From positions 1 through 52,589 of the forward strand of contig CAKTVK010000003.1 of the NCBI GenBank assembly GCA_934623455.1: a DNA stretch of 52,589 nt, written 5' to 3'. Below, in pieces: positions 25,407 through 31,970 of the stretch. The notes under the pieces were generated by a model, which searched no databases, was not told where the DNA came from, and saw only the letters and a program-made list of their open reading frames with translations. Position 1 is the stretch's first letter. Every line of letters begins with the position of its first letter. This DNA is from an uncultured Eggerthellaceae bacterium. GTDB taxonomy: Bacteria; Actinomycetota; Coriobacteriia; Coriobacteriales; Eggerthellaceae. A program made the translations under genes and the position numbers.

Positions 25407-25532
25407 CGTGATAAAAACGACCCACTTTTCTGTGGATTTTCGGTTTCACTGGCGCCGTTTTTTAACGTTTTCCCAGTTCATAAAAAAGTTAACCATAACA
25501 AACCCACAGAAAAGTACCCTGTTTTTATCATG
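25407..25532. repeat. Inverted-repeat element F (GTGATAAAAAC ends)
   Basis: The left arm is GTGATAAAAAC followed after seven bases by ACTTTTCTGTGG. The right arm, read inverted, is CATGATAAAAAC followed by ACTTTTCTGTGG after five bases. At 126 bp it is about half the length of the other elements, but the outer AAAAAC is reminiscent of them. Confidence 0.7.
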
Positions 25533-25671
25533 GCAGCAAAGGTTATGGAAGCAAAATTTACACGAGAGATAGCTGCAGAAGCAAACGGAGAAGACAAGCT
25601 CGTAAAATCGCCCCCGCTGTCGCATCTGCACGTTTGATCACCTGCAAGCATCGCATCCACGCGGCCCCGAT

Positions 25672-25851
25672 CTAGTGCTCAGGAATCTTCTTTAGCTCAG
25701 ATTCTTCCGCCCATCTAAACCAATCATCATCCGCTTGATCTTCGGATTCAACACCATAAACGGTACCAGCAACACCATGGTCGTCGATGTCAACGACAAA
25801 ACACGGCTTCCCCGTTACTGTATCTAAAACACGATCGTAGAGTCGAAACAC
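25672..25851 (-). CDS. Small hypothetical protein, paralog of its upstream neighbour
   Basis: The predicted protein has 59 aa. The GTG at 25851 is chosen because AAAGAAGG lies ten bases upstream; the frame is open further but that extension (RRRRRCCEALL) looks non-coding. The sequence RVLDTVTGKPCFVVDIDDHG, then TVYGVESEDQADDDWFRWAE and ELKKIP aligns along its length with the 56-aa protein encoded at 25926-26096. No family is recognised. A small beta-rich fold is suggested by alternating hydrophobics and glycines. Confidence 0.6.
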   Translation of the reverse strand: MFRLYDRVLDTVTGKPCFVVDIDDHGVAGTVYGVESEDQADDDWFRWAEESELKKIPEH

Positions 25852-25925
25852 CGGACAGCAACCTTCTTTCTGTAACAAAGCTTCACAGCAACGCCTTCTT
25901 CTGCGCCAAACGAACAAAACTCATC

Positions 25926-26096
25926 TTAAGGAAGCTCCTCCAAGTCATCGGAATCAACCCATACCATCCGCGCATCGTCATCCGTGTCCGTCAGCTCAAC
26001 AAGATGAATTGTTCCGCGCATCCTAGCGTCAAACTCAGCAACAACGCCAACATGTCCTGTTGATTTAATTCGCACTTTCGAGTACTCACCAATCAT
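25926..26096 (-). CDS. Small hypothetical protein, paralog of its downstream neighbour
   Basis: The predicted protein has 56 aa and was found by direct translation. It begins MIGEYSKVRIKSTGHVGVVA, continues with FDARMRGTIHLVELTDTDDD and ends VWVDSDDLEELP. It shares the order basic start, TG, VV, G-T-hydrophobic, acidic D-rich stretch, W and L-E/K-P ending with the next gene. The start codon overlaps the end of a 26-codon open frame (26095-26175, minus) that begins after no clear ribosome site. Function is unknown. Confidence 0.6.
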   Translation of the reverse strand: MIGEYSKVRIKSTGHVGVVAEFDARMRGTIHLVELTDTDDDARMVWVDSDDLEELP

Positions 26097-26329
26097 TTGC
26101 CCGTTTCTTTCTCATGGATCGTAAGCTCAATCAGACAATCCTCATATGATGGGCTTCGTCCTGCAGCGGCCATAACGCCACGTCACCAGAAAGCCACGCT
26201 CAAAGCGCAACACCTGCACCGCAAACCCCGCATCATTCCGCTTTCTCCCTAAATTCTACCACCAAGGGGTGTCCCAATCTCTCCCTTTACCGCATGCTCA
26301 AAGTATCTTCGATACAGGAGGCATCCTCT

Positions 26330-26793
26330 ATGAACCAAAGAGCCATTGGCGACTTCATCGCGCAGAAGCGGCGCGTGCAAAACCTTACGCAGGAGCAGCT
26401 GGGCGAAATGCTTGGCGTATCCAATAAAACCATCTCCAAATGGGAGAACGGCAAATGCATGCCCGATTACAGCATTATCCAGGAGCTTTGCAGCGCGCTT
26501 CACGTAACGCTCCCTGAGCTGATAGACGGCAAAGACGCAACGGAAAACAGCGCACAGACCTGCGATAATGAGCGAATCCTTGACCTGATCCGCCGCACTC
26601 AAGAGCTTGAGCGACAGAAAAATGTCCTTTTCGGCCTCATCCTCATCGTTTTAGGAATTGCTTGCGGAGCCCCGTCCAACACCACCGGCGGAACAGACGT
26701 GCGGATTTCGTTTCGGGAGGTCTTTTGGGACTGTCTGTTGCAGAAATCCTGATAGGTGCCTGGATTGCAGGAAAACACGCATTCGGCAAGTAG
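26330..26793 (+). pseudogene. XRE-family transcriptional regulator with a C-terminal frameshift
   Basis: AGGAGG precedes the ATG at 26330. Residues 1-65 are a textbook Cro/C1 HTH: IGDFIAQKRRVQNLTQEQLG, then LGVSNKTISKWENGKCMPD, then LCSALHVTLPELIDGK. A linker and a membrane helix (NVLFGLILIVLGIACG) follow. In the frame of the HTH the protein ends at a TGA at 26752 after an unlikely tail. In the -1 frame from about 26714 it would continue as ADFVSGGLLGLSVAEILIGA, then WIAGKHAFGK to a TAG at 26793, a plausible second membrane helix. One missing base near 26713 explains this. The DNA-binding part is intact and may still work. Confidence 0.75.
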
Positions 26794-27056
26794 CCGCACG
26801 CGCCCTACTGCATCAAATTCAGGGACAAACAAGCGATCACAGCCCGAGCACGCCGCACCCCAGGCGTCGAACACGTGAAGCATCCTGGAACACACGCAAT
26901 GTTGCATCTCAAACAGCCTGCAGCGGATACCGACAAAACATCACTCGAAAGATCTTCCCTGCCCCCAATACAAATAAGGAACGCTTCGCGTCATACACGA
27001 AAACATCTATAATCGAAAAAAGCTCTATCGCTTATCTCGAAAGAAAGGAAACACAC

Positions 27057-27428
27057 ATGGCAAATGAACTTGCACCCTTCGCCGTTTGGACATTCGCATC
27101 GAAATGCGCCATTCCAAGCGAGACCGCAGCGGTATTGCTTGAAGGCGAAGTGCCCCATGCCGCCTACAAAACCATCCGCGATGTGGCGCTCTTCACCAAC
27201 AAGAGACTCATTGTGAGCGATGCGCAGGGCATCACCGGTAAAAAAGTCGAAGTGTATTCCCTTCCTTGGTCGGCAGTAAACATGTGGTCGAGCGAAAACG
27301 CCGGCAAACTAGATTTGAATGCAGAAATTGAGCTATGGACGCGTGCGGGGCATATCAAAATCAACCTTGGCCGCGACGTCAACGTCCGAGAAATCGATGC
27401 GCTGATCGCCTCCGCGGTGCTGGGATAG
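27057..27428 (+). CDS. Bacterial PH-like domain protein
   Basis: The predicted protein has 123 aa with AAAGGAAA before the ATG. The middle reads VALFTNKRLIVSDAQGITGKK, then EVYSLPWSAVNMWS, then a beta-strand pair and a C-terminal helix (NVREIDALIASAVLG). That is the pattern of the small PH-domain family in which TNKRLI, the SLPW strand and an acidic E-x-ELW strand are conserved. Such proteins are cytoplasmic and of unknown role. It is a single gene at the right side of the accessory patch, with a TATAAT-like box (27008-27013) upstream. Confidence 0.75.
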   Translation: MANELAPFAVWTFASKCAIPSETAAVLLEGEVPHAAYKTIRDVALFTNKRLIVSDAQGITGKKVEVYSLPWSAVNMWSSENAGKLDLNAEIELWTRAGHIKINLGRDVNVREIDALIASAVLG

Positions 27429-27439
27429 CCCCTGCATAT

Positions 27440-27462
27440 GCTGGATAGCTAACCTGGGGCTT
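27440..27462 (+). repeat. Direct repeat, copy 2 (GCTGGATAGCTAACC)
   Basis: Partner of 25322-25344 (20 of 23 bases). A second, shorter exact repeat, CCCTGCATATGCTG, overlaps its left end (27430-27443) and recurs at 27592-27605, on both sides of the long hairpin. Confidence 0.6.
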
Positions 27463-27498
27463 ACCCTTTTCGTGATGGCGCGCTTACGGTATTATTTT

Positions 27499-27557
27499 AT
27501 GTCTTGTGCGCGGTACGCCCCGACCTTCGAATCGGGACACGGCCGCGCGCAAGACAT
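27499..27557. other. Long hairpin, possible structured RNA or terminator
   Basis: ATGTCTTGTGCGCGG pairs with CCGCGCGCAAGACAT (15 pairs, one G-U), and inside it CCCGA pairs with TCGGG. The element is flanked by exact CCCTGCATATGCTG repeats. There is no T-run. It lies between the PH-like gene and the 3' end of the MFS gene. Confidence 0.55.
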
Positions 27558-27643
27558 TGCCACCCTGGAGCCGTCACGGAATTTCGATAATCCCTGCATA
27601 TGCTGCCTGCAGTCACTTTCAAGCCGCCAGCAGCATCCGTAAT

Positions 27644-29059
27644 CTAGCGCGCCTTGATACGCGTAGCGATGACAAGCGCGGCCGCCGCAAACACCAGCGC
27701 AAGGGCAAACCCGAAGTGGGAACCCATGGCAAACGCAGCAGCCCCTTGCCCGCCAGCAAACGCCTGGCCCGTAGCCAAAAGGAACGTAGCCAACGCGGTG
27801 GCAATAGCGCCAAACACCTGCTGCAACGTGTTGAGCATGGCCGAGCCATCGGTGGACAACTGCGGCGGAAGCGATGATAGCGCATATGTTTGCGCAGGCG
27901 ACATGGCCAAAGGAACGCCAATCATAAGCAGCACATGGCACGCCACGACAAGCGCCACAGGGGCGTCAACGGAGACGCTGATCAGCCCAATAAGCGCGCA
28001 AACGGAGAGCGCGAAACCAGCAATCGCAGGGATGCGCGCGCCCACCTTGTCGAACAAATTGCCCGCCGCTACGCTTACCACCATGTTGACAATGCCCGCG
28101 GGAAGCATGAGCGCGCCAGCCGCCGTTGCAGAAAGCCCCAGGGCGTTTTGGTAGAACTGCGGCAAAATGAACATCGCCGCAAGCGTAATGCCGAAGTTGA
28201 GTGTTACGCACAGCGTTCCCACCGCATAGCCGCTTTGACGGAAAATCTGCATGTTGATGACCGGGGCTTCCATGCCCATTTGGCGACGCACATAAATAAC
28301 CAGGCAAACAATACCGATTGCCAGCCCTGCCAAAACAGGAGCGCTTACCCAACCGAACATGCTTGCCACGCCGGCTGCGAAAACAATTCCTCCGAAACCA
28401 AAACACGAGGTCACAACGCTTATCAGGTCAACCGAAGGCTTCGTAAGCTCATAGGGGTTCACACCGAACTTCAGCTCCATGGCAAGAGCAACAATCAGCA
28501 CTACCACGAAGCTTGTAAAAATGGCGCGCCAGGAAAATGAGCCGATAAGAAAGCCCGCCAGCGTGGGCCCAATGGCAGAAGCGCCCATGATGATGAGCGC
28601 GTTAAGCCCCATGGCCGCACCAATTCGATGAGGCGGGATGACCTCCAGAATCATGGAGAACATCAGGGGCAACACCAAGCCCGTGCCAATTCCTTGCAAC
28701 GCACGGCCAACAAGCACCAGCGCAAAACCGGGCGCCAAGCCGCTGATCACTGCACCTATCGCAAAGACGCACAGGGCAAACGCGGTAACGGAACGCGCCG
28801 AGAACCATTTGCTCAGCAAGCTTGCAAACGGCATAATCAAGCCAATGACCAGCATATACCCAACAACAAGCCACTGCGTAAGAGAGACATCAACCCCTAA
28901 CTGCACCGAAATGGAGGGGAGCGCTATGTTCAGCGTCGTCTCTGAATACATGCCCGTAAAGCCACCCAGGTACAGCCCCATCATCGCCAGATACGGATAC
29001 TTAACCTGCATACGCGCCTTAGGCGCTTCGTGATGCGTTTCGTGTTTTGTTTCAACCAA
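27644..29059 (-). CDS. MFS drug:H+ exporter of the DHA2 (14-TMS) family
   Basis: The predicted protein has about 471 aa and is a cytoplasmic-membrane multidrug exporter driven by proton motive force. It begins a membrane block with YLGGFTGMYSETTLNIALPS and has motif A-like LLSKWFSARSV, motif B-like GRALQGIGTGLVLPL and the antiporter motif C IGPTLAGFLIGSFSWR. Hydrophobic segments are consistent with 14 helices. The TTG at 29059 is chosen because AGAAAGGA lies about nine bases upstream; ATG 29083 is the alternative. The gene is preceded by a leader peptide frame and an intrinsic terminator (29092-29217), which indicates attenuation control, as seen for antibiotic-inducible efflux genes. Confidence 0.88.
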   Translation of the reverse strand: MVETKHETHHEAPKARMQVKYPYLAMMGLYLGGFTGMYSETTLNIALPSISVQLGVDVSLTQWLVVGYMLVIGLIMPFASLLSKWFSARSVTAFALCVFAIGAVISGLAPGFALVLVGRALQGIGTGLVLPLMFSMILEVIPPHRIGAAMGLNALIIMGASAIGPTLAGFLIGSFSWRAIFTSFVVVLIVALAMELKFGVNPYELTKPSVDLISVVTSCFGFGGIVFAAGVASMFGWVSAPVLAGLAIGIVCLVIYVRRQMGMEAPVINMQIFRQSGYAVGTLCVTLNFGITLAAMFILPQFYQNALGLSATAAGALMLPAGIVNMVVSVAAGNLFDKVGARIPAIAGFALSVCALIGLISVSVDAPVALVVACHVLLMIGVPLAMSPAQTYALSSLPPQLSTDGSAMLNTLQQVFGAIATALATFLLATGQAFAGGQGAAAFAMGSHFGFALALVFAAAALVIATRIKAR

Positions 29060-29091
29060 TTCAAACAGTCCTTTCTCGTACATCAGAGCAC

Positions 29092-29125
29092 AAAAAAAGA
29101 GCCGCAACGTTATCGCTACGACTCT
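29092..29125 (-). terminator. Attenuator terminator in the MFS leader
   Basis: On the minus strand AGAGTCGTAGCG pairs with CGTTGCGGCTCT (12 pairs including G-U) around a four-base loop and runs straight into seven T's. It sits between the leader peptide stop and the ribosome site of the exporter gene, so reading through it is required to express the exporter. Confidence 0.85.
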
Positions 29126-29154
29126 TCTGATATTTTCAGACACCTTGCTGTGCT

Positions 29155-29217
29155 TCAAGCAAATAGGTACTCTAGCGGTTTCAATTTTTCTTCGTAAGTT
29201 TTCGTTTGCAGGTTCAT
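29155..29217 (-). CDS. Leader peptide of the MFS exporter
   Basis: A 20-codon frame starts at the ATG at 29217, with GGAGAAGA three bases upstream, and ends at the TGA at 29155. It begins MNLQTKTYEEKL and ends LEYLFA. Between its stop and the terminator are further short self-complementary pieces (TTGCT...AGCAA overlapping the stop, and TCTGA...TCAGA) that could form alternative structures. Ribosome stalling on this peptide could favour the anti-terminated form. This is inferred from layout. Confidence 0.7.
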   Translation of the reverse strand: MNLQTKTYEEKLKPLEYLFA

Positions 29218-29245
29218 TTCTTCTCCATATTTTGCTTCAGGAGCG

Positions 29246-29471
29246 CATGTTGTCGGAAAATCGGGGCGAATACGCAAAATATGACGTTTCGGGGCAGATC
29301 GGGGGGCGCGAACGGGGCCTACGAAACCATCTTGAAGGCCATACTCTCCCGACACCCCAGCAAAAGCCCAGGTCGCGCTCAATGCCAAACGAAGACACCC
29401 AACCCATTCCAAACCGCACCTGCCCCGAACAGGAATATTTCGCACATTGAAGCTAAAAATTCGACAACATG
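29246..29471. repeat. Inverted-repeat element B (CATGTTGTCG ends)
   Basis: It starts CATGTTGTCG and ends CGACAACATG. The arms carry CGCAAAATATGACGTTTCGGGG-like (left, one extra base) and CGAAATATTCCTGTTCGGGG (right, inverted) cores, followed by CAGRTSSGG. The core is that of element A at 5211-5437. Its right end overlaps the last codons and stop of the membrane protein gene at 29453. Confidence 0.8.
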
Positions 29472-29983
29472 AATGCAATCAGGACCAAAACAGCAAGAAC
29501 ATAGCCCGCGCGCATGACATCGCGCGTCTTTTTGCCAATACCCAGGTCGCGCGCAAGGGATTTCGTGGCAATGCCCACGTGCCAAGCAAGCGCAGCCAGC
29601 AGCAGCAAAAACGGGACTTTAAGCTGACTCGCATCCAAGCCAAGACCCTCGGGGAAGATAACGCAGACCAAATGCATGCCTATGACCAGCGCCAGCAGCG
29701 CGCCGGTAACCCATTTCAGCACGAAGTGACGCTTCTTGCGAGCGCTCGGGGGTCGCTCAGTGTCGGTCAACATCAAAGCGGTAGCGGCAACACTGGCAAC
29801 CACATGCACACCCACAATGCCCAACATACCCCATACCAACCACGGCACGCTGTTGACCAGGCCTTCGATACCGAACGATGCTGTTCCCAGTCCCGAATGC
29901 GCCAAAAAGAAAACGGCGACCGCCGAAGCAACCAACGCGTTGAACAGGCGTAATTTTTCCGCAGGGGTGTTTGCCCGCCTCAT
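29453..29983 (-). CDS. Four-helix membrane protein, possibly cytochrome b-like
   Basis: The predicted protein has 176 aa. Four or five hydrophobic helices are clear: ALVASAVAVFFLAHSGLG, PWLVWGMLGIVGVHVVASVA, FVLKWVTGALLALVIGMHL and VPFLLLLAALAWHVGIA, plus the C-terminal VLAVLVLIAFML. Four helices each contain one His (about 29, 61, 103 and 139), the pattern of small di-heme cytochrome b or succinate dehydrogenase anchor proteins; heme binding is inferred only. The start overlaps the stop of the ThiF-like gene by ATGA, so the two are translationally coupled. The last residues (MLSNF) and stop are provided by the end of repeat element B. Confidence 0.7.
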   Translation of the reverse strand: MRRANTPAEKLRLFNALVASAVAVFFLAHSGLGTASFGIEGLVNSVPWLVWGMLGIVGVHVVASVAATALMLTDTERPPSARKKRHFVLKWVTGALLALVIGMHLVCVIFPEGLGLDASQLKVPFLLLLAALAWHVGIATKSLARDLGIGKKTRDVMRAGYVLAVLVLIAFMLSNF

Positions 29984-30678
29984 CGCAAAGCCGTTTCTTC
30001 CACCGAGCCAAACAGTAAGTCAACCATAAGCAGACGGTTGCGAATGACATCGGGCTTGTCCAGCAGAACCTTAACGGCCTCTGCCGCCTGAAACGACGCG
30101 ACCACGCCCGCGATAAAAGGCAGGTTGCCCTCTGTCTTCTGCACGCCTTCCCCGCTGGCGTCCGCGACAGCACCGTACAAGGAAACGAAGGAGACATCGC
30201 CGGGGAACACCGTGCACACCTGGCCAAACCATCCGGCAATGGCGCCATACACAATGGGAACGCCCACCGTCTGGCAAGCACGCGCCAGCTGAAAACGCGA
30301 ACGCACGTTGTCCAGACAATCCACCACGCTGTGGCACCCGGCTATTAAATCGGCAGCATTATCGCTGTCCAGATATGCTCTTATCGGTTCGACCGCCGTT
30401 TCAGAATTCACTGTTGCCAAGCGTTTGGCGGCTGCTTCCACTTTTGCCACGCCCAGCGTTTCCTCGGTGCAAAACAGCTGACGGTTCAGATTCGTTTCCT
30501 CAAACACATCGGCATCAACCAAGCGCAAGCTACCCACGCCCAAACGCGCCAGATGCTCGGCAACGTAGCCGCCCAAGCCGCCGCAGCCAACAACCGCCAC
30601 CTTAGACGCCTGGAGCGCCTGGCATTCCCGATCCGACAGCGCCTGCCGATTGCGATCGTAACGGTGCTGGAATGCCAT
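29980..30678 (-). CDS. ThiF/MoeB/HesA-family E1-like adenylyltransferase
   Basis: The predicted protein has 232 aa and would activate the C-terminus of a ubiquitin-like sulfur carrier with ATP. It has the Rossmann ATP loop VAVVGCGGLGGYVAEHLARLG (slightly over residues 23-43 as a block), DADVFEETNLNRQLF with the NxxRQ arginine finger region, SVVDCLDNVRSR, and a C-terminal NLPFIAGVVASFQAAEA. The two CxxC zinc pairs of MoeB/ThiF are absent and no sulfur-carrier gene is nearby. AGAAGGGGG precedes the ATG at 30678. A 42-residue zinc-ribbon protein is encoded 68 bp upstream and the membrane protein overlaps downstream. Confidence 0.85.
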   Translation of the reverse strand: MAFQHRYDRNRQALSDRECQALQASKVAVVGCGGLGGYVAEHLARLGVGSLRLVDADVFEETNLNRQLFCTEETLGVAKVEAAAKRLATVNSETAVEPIRAYLDSDNAADLIAGCHSVVDCLDNVRSRFQLARACQTVGVPIVYGAIAGWFGQVCTVFPGDVSFVSLYGAVADASGEGVQKTEGNLPFIAGVVASFQAAEAVKVLLDKPDVIRNRLLMVDLLFGSVEETALR

Positions 30679-30746
30679 GGCGCCCCCTTCTACTTGATAA
30701 GCCCGCACGGAAGTTGTACCGCTCGCACGGCGGTACCGAAAAATAC

Positions 30747-30875
30747 CTACACGAAACGATACGTCTGCGCCAGCTCGTCTGCAAGAGCTTTTTTGCGGCA
30801 CGCATTGCAAATATCCACGTCCGACATCTCGCGCGTACCCAAAACCTGGCCGCATTCCTTGCAGCGAACCAACAA
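30747..30875 (-). CDS. Small four-cysteine zinc-ribbon protein
   Basis: The predicted protein has about 42 aa and was found by direct translation. It reads RCKECGQVLGTREMSDVDIC, then NACRKKALADELAQTYRFV. Two CxxC pairs 16 residues apart make a classic zinc ribbon. A TTG start at 30875 (or 30872) has AGAGGGAAG about 11 bases upstream. It leads the ThiF-like and membrane protein genes on the same strand. Its function is not known. The frame overlaps, antisense, the first bases of a Fic-like remnant. Confidence 0.6.
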   Translation of the reverse strand: MLVRCKECGQVLGTREMSDVDICNACRKKALADELAQTYRFV

Positions 30876-30876
30876 A

Positions 30877-31233
30877 ATCCCGAACGCTTCCCTCTTGATG
30901 CGGCCACGTTTTTGGCCATGCATACGGTGCTCGTAGGTGCGGCATCGGGAAAGAAAAGCGCGTATCGGCAGAAAGATTACGTGAACATGATGATGGACGG
31001 CCAGGTGCAGCGCGTGCCCGCGAGCCCCATCCTGGCGTTCGAAACACCGCTCTATCTGGGTTCTGCGTGCGACAACTTGGCAGGCGCGTTTGCCAAAGCC
31101 GCAAGCCGCAAACTCATGATGATCCCCACGTTCGCGGTGGATGTGATGTGCATCAAGCCGTTCGACGAAGGCACTGGGCGCCTGACGCGTCTGTTTTCGC
31201 TGCTGCTCATAGAGCGCGCCGCAAGGCAGCGGT
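30877..31233 (+). pseudogene. Fic/DOC-family remnant
   Basis: The central part of a Fic AMP-transferase can be read: FPLDAATFLAMHTVLVGAAS, then GKKSAYRQKDYVNMMMDGQV, then VDVMCIKPFDEGTGRLTRLF. The hallmark HPFxxGNGR is altered to KPFDEGTGR, so the catalytic His and the Asn are lost. The N-terminal helical domain and the C-terminus are missing. The upstream in-frame extension is only the antisense of the zinc-ribbon and ThiF genes. It is a decayed gene fragment next to the TetR gene. Confidence 0.65.
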
Positions 31234-31341
31234 CACAGCGGCGCGGAATACGTTGCAGAAATGTTACAGATTGCAACAACCACCGGCACAATATGCGAAA
31301 ATAGCCGCGATACCCGCCGATGCACCTGGAGACGAACGCCC

Positions 31342-31890
31342 ATGCCTGCAAAAACACCGAACCAATCAAGCGAAAGCGCCCGAGAAGCCATCCTTGAAGC
31401 CTTGATTGAGCTGACCAGCGAAAAAGCATTCTCGTCCATCACCATCGTAGAGCTTTGCAAAGCCGCAGGCGTTTCGCGCATGGCATTCTATCGCAATTAC
31501 AACGTGAAAGAAGAAGTGTTCTCCCGCAAGCTTGATGAGCTGGTCAAGCAATATTGGGGTACCACCGCTGCTCTAGTTGAACGCGGTGACTTGTGGTATG
31601 ACCTGGGGCATTTAACGGCGTTCTTCGAAATCATGTACGAAAACCGCAAGCTGGTTGACAGCCTTTTTCGCTGTGGCTTCACCTGGCTGCTTATCCAAGC
31701 CATTGCCGGTTTTCTGCTGGACACCTGGGGAAACGAAACGCCCGAGGCCACGTATTTGCTCACCGGTTTCGCGGGATTTCTGTGCTCTTGCTACGAGCCG
31801 TGGGCGGAAGGCGGGTTCAAAGAGGAACCGCGCCAGATGGCGGTGCTTGTCAACCATTTCTACCGCATCCCCAGCGAACGCAGAAAATAG
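31342..31890 (+). CDS. TetR/AcrR-family transcriptional regulator
   Basis: The predicted protein has 182 aa. The N-terminal HTH is clear: REAILEALIELTSEKAFSSI, then TIVELCKAAGVSRMAFYRNY. The C-terminal ligand domain has a TetR_C-like pattern with FRCGFTWLLIQAIAGFLLD and LTGFAGFLCSCYEPWAEGGF. GGAG lies about ten bases before the ATG at 31342. It neighbours a Fic remnant on one side and a convergent lipoprotein peptidase on the other. The nearest plausible target by type is the MFS exporter 2.3 kb to the left, but nothing in the sequence proves it. Confidence 0.88.
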   Translation: MPAKTPNQSSESAREAILEALIELTSEKAFSSITIVELCKAAGVSRMAFYRNYNVKEEVFSRKLDELVKQYWGTTAALVERGDLWYDLGHLTAFFEIMYENRKLVDSLFRCGFTWLLIQAIAGFLLDTWGNETPEATYLLTGFAGFLCSCYEPWAEGGFKEEPRQMAVLVNHFYRIPSERRK

Positions 31891-31970
31891 CAGCGCCGCG
31901 CCGCTACCGCGACAGGCGCGATGAGCTCGTGACCAAGCATTACGGCGCTCGCATCGGGCGTCCGCATCCG

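Larger units (their letters stand above)
25208..25671. other. Intergenic region after hicB, holding inverted-repeat element F
   Basis: There are 464 bases with no supportable gene. It holds a short inverted motif (GAAACC...GGTTTC near 25250-25272), one copy of a 23-bp direct repeat (25322-25344, partner at 27440), and the palindromic element at 25407-25532. An in-frame plus-strand run through it has no family match and crosses the palindrome. Confidence 0.5.

Noticed and set aside
25204..25572. A 122-codon plus-strand frame after hicB
   Set aside because: It overlaps the hicB stop, runs through a direct repeat and a palindromic element, and resembles no family.
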